Below are positions 19,710-28,810 of a DNA stretch of 64,000 bases, piece by piece. The position numbers were made by a program, and so were the translations under genes. The DNA lies in the NCBI GenBank assembly GCA_902587155.1, contig CACIKE010000002.1:56001-120000 (forward strand), in the 5' to 3' direction. The stretch's first letter is position 1. The number at the start of each line of letters is the position of its first letter. This stretch comes from an uncultured Pelagibacteraceae bacterium (GTDB taxonomy: Bacteria; Pseudomonadota; Alphaproteobacteria; Pelagibacterales; Pelagibacteraceae). The notes under the pieces are model-generated. The model made no database searches. It was not told the DNA's origin and saw nothing but the letters and a program-made list of their open reading frames with translations.

Positions 19710-19783
19710 GCCTTGATGGTGAAATAGTATCACGTCGGTTTGTGGATCCGAAGTCGTAGGAGCGTAACCTACTCAAGGTACCA
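19710..19783 (+). tRNA. tRNA-His (GTG), A73, no G-1
   Basis: GCCTTGA-TG-GTGA-AATAGTA-TCAC-G-TCGGT-TTGTGGA-TCCGA-AGTC-GTAGG-AGCGTAA-CCTAC-TCAAGGT-A-CCA; anticodon GTG. Confidence 0.88.
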
Positions 19784-19787
19784 AAAA

Positions 19788-21185
19788 ATGAATAAAGAAA
19801 ATAAATTAATTCCTGGATTACCCTCAGGTTTTGAAGACAGATGGAATAAAAAATTACTTCTCAAAAAAAAATTATTAAGGGTTGTTGAGAAAAATTTTAT
19901 TAAATATGGATTTGATCCATTAGAAACACCATCATTTGAAATTAGTGAGAATATAGGCTCCTTTCTCGCAGAGGATGAGAATAATCCTATGTCTGATGTG
20001 TTTACATTTGATGATGGTGAAAAGAATATTACTTTAAGATATGATTTATCAAGCCCACTTGCTAGATTTGTTGCACAGAATAGTCAAGAGCTTCCTTCAA
20101 TATATAAAAGATATGCAATTCAAAATGTATTTAGAAATGAAAAATCTGGAAATGCCAGGTATAGGGAATTTACTCAAGCAGATTGTGATATAGTTGGAAA
20201 CGTTAATCCAGCTCAAGCCAATGCCGAACTGTGTAATTTGATCTCAAACACTTTAGTAGATTGTGGTCTAAAAAAAGATCAGTTTACTATTAATGTTAGT
20301 AACAGAAAAATCGTTCAAGGTCTGATTGAGGATTTGAAAATTGAAAAAGATAAACAAATCAAAGTAATGAGAGCTATAGATAAACTCGATAAACCAGGAT
20401 TTGGTTTAAAGGGTGTCGAAGAATTATTAAAAAAAGAGAGAAAAGATAAAAGTGGAGCTATAACAAAAGGAGCAAACCTAAGTGATGTTCAAGCTTCAAA
20501 AATCTTAAATTTTTTAAAGATTAAAGATTTAAAGGAACTTAAAGAAAATTTTAAAAATCCTGTTACCCAAGAGGGAATTAAAGAATTAGAAGAATTATTT
20601 GAAGTTTTAATCTTTGGAAATTATTCCGATCGAGTAAAAACTAATTTTACGATAGTAAGAGGCTTAGATTATTACGATGGGTTTTGTGTTGAAACAAATC
20701 TAAATTTTAAAGCAAAAAATATTAAAGGTAAAGAAGTTGATATTGGAAGTATTTGCTCAGGCGGACAGTATAATAAATTAATTTCAAGATTTAAGGGTGT
20801 AGATATTCCAGGGACAGGTGTGAGCATTGGTGTTGATAGATTGCTATTTGCAATGATGCAATTAAATCAAATAGAAGTTGATAAACAAAATCCAGTTATT
20901 GTTTGTGTAATGGATGAAAAATATTTAAAAAATTATTACGAAATTTTAGATAATTTAAGAAAAAATAATATCAATTCTGAAATATTTTTGGATAGTAAAA
21001 GAAATCTTGGTAAGCAACTTACTTATGCTAACAAAAGAGAATGTCCAGTCGCAGTTATCTGCGGTGAAAATGAATTTAAAGATAATAAAATAACATTAAA
21101 AAATTTACTTGGGGCTAAAGGGGAAAATAACCAAATTACATTTTCAAAAGAAAATTTAATAAATGAAATCAAAAAATTTATCTAA
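19788..21185 (+). CDS. hisS: histidyl-tRNA synthetase (alphaproteobacterial-type)
   Basis: LRYDLSSPLARFVAQN, IVRGLDYYDGFCVE, GTGVSIGVDRLL; ATG at 19788 (the track start at 19740 is inside tRNA-His). Confidence 0.93.
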   Translation: MNKENKLIPGLPSGFEDRWNKKLLLKKKLLRVVEKNFIKYGFDPLETPSFEISENIGSFLAEDENNPMSDVFTFDDGEKNITLRYDLSSPLARFVAQNSQELPSIYKRYAIQNVFRNEKSGNARYREFTQADCDIVGNVNPAQANAELCNLISNTLVDCGLKKDQFTINVSNRKIVQGLIEDLKIEKDKQIKVMRAIDKLDKPGFGLKGVEELLKKERKDKSGAITKGANLSDVQASKILNFLKIKDLKELKENFKNPVTQEGIKELEELFEVLIFGNYSDRVKTNFTIVRGLDYYDGFCVETNLNFKAKNIKGKEVDIGSICSGGQYNKLISRFKGVDIPGTGVSIGVDRLLFAMMQLNQIEVDKQNPVIVCVMDEKYLKNYYEILDNLRKNNINSEIFLDSKRNLGKQLTYANKRECPVAVICGENEFKDNKITLKNLLGAKGENNQITFSKENLINEIKKFI

Positions 21186-22215
21186 CAAAATCCTTAGATC
21201 AGTTCAGTCTAAAGGATTTAAATATATTGAATTACCATCAGTTATTGAGACTAATCATATAGTACAAAGATCTGGTGAAAGTTTTAGAAAATTTATTTTT
21301 TCATTTAAAGATCAGACAGGAAATGAATTATGTTTAAGACCTGACCTTACCATTGCTTCTTGTCTTAGATATCTAAAAAACAATTTAAAGGGTAAAGAAA
21401 AAATATTTTATAGCGGACAGGCTTATAGAAAATCTCAAAATAAAAAGGACTCAATAATCCGAAATCAAGTTGGTTTTGAGATTATAGGATCAAAAGATGA
21501 AAAAAATGATGACAAAGAAATAATAGATACATCACTTAAATCACTAAAAAATTTGAAATACTCAACTGGCACACTCACTATTGGCAATGTGGAAATTTTT
21601 AATCTTGTAATATCTAAATTAGATATACCGAAAAGATGGAAATTAAGACTTACAAGACATTTTTGGCGAGAAGATTATTTCAGTGATTTACTAAAAAGAT
21701 TAGAGACAAATTCTGATGTAGATCCAACTATCGTTGAAGTTGATAAAAGACGATATTTAAAAATGTTAAAGGATAATCAATCATCAATTGTTGCAGGAAG
21801 AACATTAAAAGAAATTTTAGAAAGGTTTAATAAAAAGATTAAGGATCCAAGAAGAGCAAGTAAAGGAAGTAATACATCGAAAATCATTAAAGAGTTTCTA
21901 AAAATTAAATGTCCAATAAATGAAGCTGCAAAGGAATTAAATAAATTCTTTAAAAAACATAAAATAAACCTTTTAGTTGATCAGAAATATTTTCCTGTCT
22001 CAAAAAATAAAATATCTAAATTGAATGTGGTTTTCTCGTCAGCCTTCGGTAGACAATTGGAGTATTACACTGGCATAGTTTTTAAAATAGATATTAAATT
22101 AAAGTCGAAAATTATTAATTGTTGTAATGGTGGTCGTTATGACAAATTAATTTCGGATCTTGGTTCAAAGAAACAAACACCAGCAGTTGGAGCAGCTTTT
22201 AATTTGAATTATTAA
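21163..22215 (+). CDS. hisZ: ATP phosphoribosyltransferase regulatory subunit
   Basis: HisRS-like paralogue LCLRPDLTIASCLRYL, between hisS and hisG. Confidence 0.85.
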   Translation: MKSKNLSNKILRSVQSKGFKYIELPSVIETNHIVQRSGESFRKFIFSFKDQTGNELCLRPDLTIASCLRYLKNNLKGKEKIFYSGQAYRKSQNKKDSIIRNQVGFEIIGSKDEKNDDKEIIDTSLKSLKNLKYSTGTLTIGNVEIFNLVISKLDIPKRWKLRLTRHFWREDYFSDLLKRLETNSDVDPTIVEVDKRRYLKMLKDNQSSIVAGRTLKEILERFNKKIKDPRRASKGSNTSKIIKEFLKIKCPINEAAKELNKFFKKHKINLLVDQKYFPVSKNKISKLNVVFSSAFGRQLEYYTGIVFKIDIKLKSKIINCCNGGRYDKLISDLGSKKQTPAVGAAFNLNY

Positions 22216-22217
22216 TC

Positions 22218-22904
22218 ATGAAAAATTTAATGAATATAGGAATACCAAGTAAGGGACGGCTAAGAAAAGATGTTTTAAAAATTTTTACAAAAAAAAGATT
22301 AAAGCTGATTTCTGAGCGAGGGGAAAGAGATTTGATTGGTTCAATAAAAAATAAATTAAACATAAAAATTTTATATTTGCACGCTAGAGAAATTATTGAA
22401 AGATTAGGAGATGGTTCTTTAGATATTGGCTTTTCTGGTTTTGATTTATTAAAAGAAAGTGAGATAAATATCCAAAACAAAATAAATGTTATTAAAAAAC
22501 TTGATTTTGGAAATGCTAATCTAGTTGTAGCTATACCTGATCCTTGGATTGATGTTCAAACAATAGCTGACCTAGAAGAAATTGCATTTGAATTTAGAGA
22601 TAAAAAGAAAAAAAGATTAAGAGTTGCAACTAAGTATCCAAATTTAACCAGGGATTTTTTATTTTCTAAAGGTGTTACTCAATTTAAATTGGTTGATAGT
22701 TTAGGAGCAACTGAGGCGTACCCTTTTACTGGTTCAGCTGAACTAATTACAGATATAACATCTACAGGTGAGACTCTTAGAGCGAATAACCTACGTATAT
22801 TGAAAGATGGAGAAATCTTAAAATCTCAAGCTTGTATTTTTACTTCAAAAAAAAATAATAAAAAAAAAGGTTTAAAAAACTTTGTTAAATTACTTTCTAA
22901 GTAA
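22218..22904 (+). CDS. hisG: ATP phosphoribosyltransferase, short form
   Basis: NIGIPSKGRLRKDVL, VATKYPNLTRDFL, DITSTGETLRANNL. Confidence 0.93.
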   Translation: MKNLMNIGIPSKGRLRKDVLKIFTKKRLKLISERGERDLIGSIKNKLNIKILYLHAREIIERLGDGSLDIGFSGFDLLKESEINIQNKINVIKKLDFGNANLVVAIPDPWIDVQTIADLEEIAFEFRDKKKKRLRVATKYPNLTRDFLFSKGVTQFKLVDSLGATEAYPFTGSAELITDITSTGETLRANNLRILKDGEILKSQACIFTSKKNNKKKGLKNFVKLLSK

Positions 22905-23051
22905 TTTATCTTTAAAGTATATGAGAATAATTTTGATGATATCTAAATTTCTTATTATTGCATAAGTAGCTATTAGAACCCCTATTCCAAAAATAATTTT
23001 CAAAATAAGATATAATTCCATAAAAATCCTTTATAATACAAGTTACGAATC

Positions 23052-24143
23052 ATGGACACAATTTTGTTAATAATTTTGATTTTAATGTTTGGAGCAATCT
23101 TGGCTATTTTGTATTTAAATATAAAGTCCAAGAAAGAGAACAGAGCTGATGAGACTAATGAAATAGCAAATTTGAATGCGGAAATTATTAGATTAAAAGA
23201 TAGCTTAAACTCTACAATCAATACATCTCTAAGTTCGATGTCTACCTCATTTAACTCTTTATCAACTGGTGTTACAAAGGATATGACCGAGGCACTTACT
23301 AAAGTTGATGAGAAGGTTGGTAATTTTAATGAACAAGTAAAGCTCTTAAATCAAAGTCAAGAGGGAATTACTAAAATTTTAGCAGGGGTCAAAAAATATG
23401 GAACTCTAGCTGAGTATTCTTTGGATGCTCTAATCAAAGATTTATTGCCTGCGTCTCAATTTATGACAAATGTTAAAATGAAAGAAGATACAAGTGAAAA
23501 CGTAGAATTTGCAATCAAGCTTCAAGGGGATGTTTTGGTTCCGGTAGACTCTCATTTTCCTGTAGAAAAATTTAAGGCAATTACAGATGCACACGAGGCA
23601 GATGATAAGAAGGCAGTTGCTGATGCTAGAACAAAATTAGCAAGTGCATTTAAAGCTAAAGCAAAAAGTGTCATGGAAAAATATATTGTACCACCTAAAA
23701 CTTCAAATTTTGCAATAGTGTACGCTCCTACAGAAAGTCTTTATAAAGAATTAACTGAGTATCAAGACCCAAACAGTAAAGAGCTATTAACCCAAGAATT
23801 AATGAAAAAATATAAAATAGTAATTTGTGGCCCAAATACTCTTTCAGCTTATTTACAGTCTTTACACATGGGCTTTCAGTCTCTTAAAATTTCAAAACAC
23901 GCAACAGAGATTTATGATCATTTAAAAACTATAAGTACGAGATTTTCTAGTCATTTTGACAATATTTATAAATTAAGAAAAAAACTTGAAGAGGCTATGA
24001 CAGTTGTTGATAGTTTTGGAAAAGATGCAAGATCAATTACCAGAACTTTAGAAAATATAAAAGATCCCGAGCAAGTTGAAAAAGCTGTTCTAACAGAGAA
24101 CGTTGAGAGTTTTGTTGAAAGAAATAAACAAGTTAAAAAATAA
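23052..24143 (+). CDS. rmuC: DNA recombination protein RmuC
   Basis: N-terminal TM, coiled coil, PVDSHFPVEKF, IVYAPTESLY. Confidence 0.9.
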   Translation: MDTILLIILILMFGAILAILYLNIKSKKENRADETNEIANLNAEIIRLKDSLNSTINTSLSSMSTSFNSLSTGVTKDMTEALTKVDEKVGNFNEQVKLLNQSQEGITKILAGVKKYGTLAEYSLDALIKDLLPASQFMTNVKMKEDTSENVEFAIKLQGDVLVPVDSHFPVEKFKAITDAHEADDKKAVADARTKLASAFKAKAKSVMEKYIVPPKTSNFAIVYAPTESLYKELTEYQDPNSKELLTQELMKKYKIVICGPNTLSAYLQSLHMGFQSLKISKHATEIYDHLKTISTRFSSHFDNIYKLRKKLEEAMTVVDSFGKDARSITRTLENIKDPEQVEKAVLTENVESFVERNKQVKK

Positions 24144-24180
24144 TTTCTTTTTTCAGATAATACCGACTATAAGAAATCAC

Positions 24181-24867
24181 ATGCGTTGGAACAAAAAATA
24201 TGACTATCCTATAAGTTCAAGAGCGACAGAGGATGGAATAAGAAGATACGTATTAGGAGAAGCAAAGTTACCAAGTGTAACCTCAATACTTGATGCAACT
24301 AAATCCGAGGAAGATAAAGCAGCTTTAGCAAACTGGAGAGAGAGAACCGGGCACAAAGAAGCTGAAGCTATAACAAAGGCAGCAAGTAGCAGAGGTTCTC
24401 AAATGCACAGCTATTTAGAGTCTTTTCTTTTAGGTAGAGAAAATTTGAGTTTCTTTGAGGACAATGAACAATATAAAAAAATGGCAAAAGAAATTATTGA
24501 TAAGGGTTTAACAAATAGATTAGAGGAAATATATGGTGTGGAGTGCACTATGCATTATCCTGAGAGATATGCAGGCACAGCAGACTGTGTGGGTGTTTAT
24601 GAAGGAAAAGAAACAATAATTGATTTCAAGCAGTCCAACAAACCAAAAAAAGCTGAGTACATAGATTCTTGGTTTTTACAAACTGCGGCTTACTCTTTAG
24701 CGCATAATGTTGTTTACAATTCAAACATTAATGCATGTGTTATTCTAGTTTGCACAGTGGATAATTTGTTTCAAGAGTTTAAGATTCAAGGGCCCGAACT
24801 GATAACATATCAAAATTTGTTTTTAGGTAGATTAAAAAAGTTTAATGAAATGAATAATTTAATTTAA
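24181..24867 (+). CDS. PD-(D/E)XK nuclease, MGME1/phage exonuclease-like
   Basis: VTSILDATK, RGSQMHSYLE, YAGTADCVGVYEGKETIIDFKQS, QTAAYSLA; start refined to 24181. Confidence 0.8.
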   Translation: MRWNKKYDYPISSRATEDGIRRYVLGEAKLPSVTSILDATKSEEDKAALANWRERTGHKEAEAITKAASSRGSQMHSYLESFLLGRENLSFFEDNEQYKKMAKEIIDKGLTNRLEEIYGVECTMHYPERYAGTADCVGVYEGKETIIDFKQSNKPKKAEYIDSWFLQTAAYSLAHNVVYNSNINACVILVCTVDNLFQEFKIQGPELITYQNLFLGRLKKFNEMNNLI

Positions 24868-24873
24868 TAAAAA

Positions 24874-26310
24874 ATGGATAAAATTGTAATTTACGATACC
24901 GAAACCACGAATTCAACAATATGGGGATCCATAATTGAAGTTGGGGCTGTTGTAGTTGATAAAAATTTAAAAGAAATTGGAAAGTTAAATATTAGAGGGC
25001 GAATGCCGGAAGGTGAGGTGCCAAGTGCAAAGGCTTTACTTGTAAATTCAACCAGTATTGACTTATTAACTAGAGGCAATTATTCACATTATGATTTCTT
25101 AGGCGCTGTTGAAAATTTTTTCTCTAAATGTGCCCCAGCAATGTTTATGGGGTGGTCAAATTTAAATTTTGATCGAAGGATGTTTCATTTCAATTTTTTT
25201 AAGGGTAATCGTTATCCTTACGCTACTCACTCATCACCTAACAGTGAACATGATGGTTTACATATAGCTAGGGCAGCACAAACCTTAAATTCTGAAACTT
25301 TAAAAACAGAATTAACTGAAGCAGGAAATCCAAGCCTAGCATTAGAATCCTTATCAAGAATGCAAGGTTTCGACACCTCAGCAAGTCATACTGCCTATGT
25401 AGATGCTCAAAATTCATTAAAGGTCCTTCGAATTATTAAAGATAAACATAAAGAAAATTGGGAAACATTTTTAAAAACATCAACTAAAACAAGCGTAGAA
25501 ACGTATTTAAAAAATGAAGGCATATATTCTATTTTTGAAAATGTGAAGGGTAGAAATATGATGTATCTCACTAGCACAATACATCCAAATCACTGTTTTC
25601 ATCCATCTTATGCATCGTGGGGATATGTTTGGGATTTAAGAAGAGATCCAGAGCCACTATTAAACTTACCAGTTAATCAATTGAGAGATATTTTAAAAAA
25701 ATATAGTCCTAAGGCTTTAAGAGTTTTAAAAACTAATAGAGCTCCAGTAATTTTGGACAAAGAGTTTGCCTTAAAACAAAAACCTTATTTAGATTTAGAT
25801 TTAGAAACTATTAAAAAGCGTGCACAAATGGTGAGAAACAATGAAAATTTTTGTAAAAATATACAAATTATAAATAGAGAGGCTGCAGAGGAAAAAGAGC
25901 AAACTAAAACACAAGAAGATCTATTACCTGAGGAAACTTTGTATGAAAAATTTATTCCTAATAAAGATACTGCTCTTTTTAAAACCTGGCACAGCTCATC
26001 TTGGGAAGATAAGTTGAGATTATTAGATAAATTTCAAGATAAAAGATGTAGTTGGTTTGGTCAAAAAATAATTTATCAAGAAGCACCGCAAATTTTACCA
26101 CCTGATTTATATAAAAATATTAAAAGTGAAATTGCTAGACGTATACTAAGTAAAAATAAGGAAAAGTGGCAAACGGTAAATATGGCATATAATGAGATCG
26201 ACTATTTGAGAGATCAAGCAGATAAAAGAGATGATAAAATTGAATTAAATAAACTAGATGAAATTAACGATTTTATTATGTCTATTGAAAAGAAATATGA
26301 AATTGCCTAG
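24874..26310 (+). CDS. exodeoxyribonuclease I-like DnaQ-fold 3'-5' exonuclease
   Basis: YDTETTNS...IIEVGAVVVD, MGWSNLNFDRRMF, SHTAYVDAQNSL; two-domain length like SbcB/ExoI. Confidence 0.8.
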   Translation: MDKIVIYDTETTNSTIWGSIIEVGAVVVDKNLKEIGKLNIRGRMPEGEVPSAKALLVNSTSIDLLTRGNYSHYDFLGAVENFFSKCAPAMFMGWSNLNFDRRMFHFNFFKGNRYPYATHSSPNSEHDGLHIARAAQTLNSETLKTELTEAGNPSLALESLSRMQGFDTSASHTAYVDAQNSLKVLRIIKDKHKENWETFLKTSTKTSVETYLKNEGIYSIFENVKGRNMMYLTSTIHPNHCFHPSYASWGYVWDLRRDPEPLLNLPVNQLRDILKKYSPKALRVLKTNRAPVILDKEFALKQKPYLDLDLETIKKRAQMVRNNENFCKNIQIINREAAEEKEQTKTQEDLLPEETLYEKFIPNKDTALFKTWHSSSWEDKLRLLDKFQDKRCSWFGQKIIYQEAPQILPPDLYKNIKSEIARRILSKNKEKWQTVNMAYNEIDYLRDQADKRDDKIELNKLDEINDFIMSIEKKYEIA

Positions 26311-26344
26311 TTGACTTTAAGATACAGGTTTATAAAAAGGACTT

Positions 26345-26662
26345 ATGCTTATAGATTTTAAAGATGAAGATTTTGAAAACAAAATTAAAAGTGAAGACGT
26401 TTCGGTAATCCAATTTAGTGCAGCTTGGTGTGGGCCTTGTAAGTCTTTAAAACCAATTATGGACAAGCTTGCTGTTGAGTATAAAGACAAGGCTGGTTTT
26501 TATTACGCTGATATAGAAGATGGAGGTATTAATACTGGAAGTGCTGCGGGAATAAGAGGTGTTCCAACAGTGATAATCTATAAAAAAGGTGTTGAGGTTG
26601 ATAGAAAAGTTGGTGGCGTACCAGAAAGTCATATGAAAGAGTTTTTAGAAAAAAATATCTAA
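26345..26662 (+). CDS. thioredoxin family protein
   Basis: FSAAWCGPCKSLKPIMDKL, GIRGVPTVIIYKKG. Confidence 0.93.
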   Translation: MLIDFKDEDFENKIKSEDVSVIQFSAAWCGPCKSLKPIMDKLAVEYKDKAGFYYADIEDGGINTGSAAGIRGVPTVIIYKKGVEVDRKVGGVPESHMKEFLEKNI

Positions 26663-27924
26663 TTTAAATTTAATATTTCGCCAGCTAAATACAAAGATCC
26701 TGTAATTATTAACATATCATTTTCTTTAAGTTTTAAGGACTTAATTGCTTTTTCAACATTGGCCTCGTATTTAGCATTAAAAACATTTTGAAATTTTTCT
26801 TTTAACTTTTTACCACTGATAGCGTTTTGCTGATTAGGGATATCAACAGTGGTTAGAGACGATATATTTTTAAAGTGGCTAATATATTCTTCATGATTTT
26901 TATTAGACATCATTCCTATAATAAAATGCTTATTACAATCTAAGGTTTGGAGATATTCATTTAAAACTCTAGCACCATCTTCATTATGACTTCCATCTAA
27001 CAATAATCGATTATTTTTGATTAGATCTTTAATTTTTCCAGACTTTATTTCTTGTAATCTGCCAATACTCTCAATTTTGGTAATTGCATTTTTAATATCA
27101 TCATCTTTAACTTCTAAATTTAACTGTCTTATTGTTGCTATTGCTGTTGAAATATTTTCCAGCTGAAACTGTCCAAGAATATTTGGCAATGGTAGTTTTA
27201 AGCCACCAAACTTATCCTCATAATAAAAAAAACCATTCGTACCATTAGAATAACTATAATCTTCATTAAAGAACAATTTATTAGATAAGTTTTGTGAAAT
27301 TGATTTTTTGATAGTTTCAGTTGTTTCAACTGCGTTTTGTCTAGATACAATTATATTAGAATTTAAAAGAGAGGATGTTTTTTCAAATACTATTTTTTCT
27401 ACAGTTTGTTGATCTTTTGGCAACCAATCAAGATGATCTTTACTTATAGAGCATATAATACTTGCTAAATTATTTTTAAGTATATTGGTGGCGTCAAACC
27501 GATGAAACAAACCTGCCTCTATTAAATTAATATTATTAGGATATTGAGCAGCCTTATAGAAATAACAAGCAGACAAGGCCTCAAAAAAAGTTAGGGGATT
27601 TTGATCATTTATTTTTTCAACTTCTTCAAAAAGATCAATTAATTCATCATCGTTAAGCATATAATCATTAAAAACAAATCTCTCATTGATTTTTTGAATA
27701 TGAGGACTCGTATATACATTGCATTTTATTTTTGACTCTTTGAGAATTGAAAAAATTGCATTTATAGTAGATTGCTTACCATTTGTACCTACTACTGAAA
27801 TTGCTTTTATTTTATGCTGGGGATTACCTAATTTTTCGCAAAGAATTTTAATACGATCTAAACTTAAATCTATTTCTTTAGGATGCAGCTTTTGTAAGTG
27901 ATTTACTATCTTCTGAAGTTTCAT
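26659..27924 (-). CDS. folC: folylpolyglutamate / dihydrofolate synthase
   Basis: SVVGTNGKQSTINAIF, DGSHNEDGARVL; downstream of accD. Confidence 0.9.
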   Translation of the reverse strand: MKLQKIVNHLQKLHPKEIDLSLDRIKILCEKLGNPQHKIKAISVVGTNGKQSTINAIFSILKESKIKCNVYTSPHIQKINERFVFNDYMLNDDELIDLFEEVEKINDQNPLTFFEALSACYFYKAAQYPNNINLIEAGLFHRFDATNILKNNLASIICSISKDHLDWLPKDQQTVEKIVFEKTSSLLNSNIIVSRQNAVETTETIKKSISQNLSNKLFFNEDYSYSNGTNGFFYYEDKFGGLKLPLPNILGQFQLENISTAIATIRQLNLEVKDDDIKNAITKIESIGRLQEIKSGKIKDLIKNNRLLLDGSHNEDGARVLNEYLQTLDCNKHFIIGMMSNKNHEEYISHFKNISSLTTVDIPNQQNAISGKKLKEKFQNVFNAKYEANVEKAIKSLKLKENDMLIITGSLYLAGEILNLN

Positions 27925-28810
27925 TTTCTTCAGTGCTTATAACAGGTTTCTTATTTAATAGAATTGAAATTAAAATCCCAATTTTATCTTTAAGATCTTT
28001 TCTATCGAGGATTAAGTCTACAAACCCAGTTTTCTGAACATAAGAGCTTCTTTGAAAATTTTCTGGTAAACTTTCTTTAACTGTTCCCTCTATAACTCGA
28101 GCTCCAGCAAAAGCAATTAAAGCATGATCAGACTCTGCGATATGTAAGTCACCTAACATTGCGTAAGAGGCTGTAATTCCACCAGCAGTTGGATCAGTTA
28201 AACAAACAAGGTAAGGAAGATTATTTTTTTTTAGTTCATTAATAGCCATCGTCGTTCTTGTCATTTGAGATAATGAAATCAAACTTTCCATCATTCTCAT
28301 TCCTCCTCCAGAACTGAAACAAATAAAAGGATTTTTGTTTTCAATAGCATGTTGAATAGCATATAAAAATGCTTCACCCTCTGCAGCTGCCATTGAAGCA
28401 CCTAAGAATTCAAAGTCTGATGCAACTGCAGTGATTTTAATATTATTTATTGAGCCAGAAACAACCATCATACCACAATCCAATCCTGTTTTTTTTCTAG
28501 CACTTTTTAATCTATCTTTGTAAGATTTAGAGTCTGTCCAGTCTAGTGGATCATCTTTTGGAATTGGTGTTTGAAAAATTTCATAATTATTTTTACCAAA
28601 AAAAATATCAAATCGTTGTTTTGGATTAATTCTATGGTGTTTATTGCAATCAGGGCACACCCAGAGATTTTCCTCTAAGTCTTTTTTCAAAATTGGTCCT
28701 TTACAGCAACTAGTCCAATCGCTTTTTGCAATTTCTTCTTTAGTTGCTCTTTTATGGATGGCAGTTTTTATTTTTTCACCGGCTTTGATTATTTTTGTTA
28801 TCCAATTCAT
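27878..28810 (-). CDS. accD: acetyl-CoA carboxylase carboxyltransferase subunit beta
   Basis: WTSCCKGPILKKDLEENLWVCPDCNKHHRI zinc motif, FSSGGGMRMMESLISLSQM. Confidence 0.96.
   Translation of the reverse strand: MNWITKIIKAGEKIKTAIHKRATKEEIAKSDWTSCCKGPILKKDLEENLWVCPDCNKHHRINPKQRFDIFFGKNNYEIFQTPIPKDDPLDWTDSKSYKDRLKSARKKTGLDCGMMVVSGSINNIKITAVASDFEFLGASMAAAEGEAFLYAIQHAIENKNPFICFSSGGGMRMMESLISLSQMTRTTMAINELKKNNLPYLVCLTDPTAGGITASYAMLGDLHIAESDHALIAFAGARVIEGTVKESLPENFQRSSYVQKTGFVDLILDRKDLKDKIGILISILLNKKPVISTEENETSEDSKSLTKAAS

Noticed and set aside
19740-19787. Upstream N-terminal extension of hisS (MWIRSRRSVTYSRYQK)
   Set aside because: This segment is the anticodon-to-CCA portion of tRNA-His; MNKENKLIPGLPSGFEDR at 19788 is the natural start.
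27878-27924. 47-nt accD/folC overlap considered as a frameshift
   Set aside because: Both reading frames look intact and the folC N-terminus has conserved-looking sequence (LHPKEIDLSLDRI); same-strand overlap is common in this genome.
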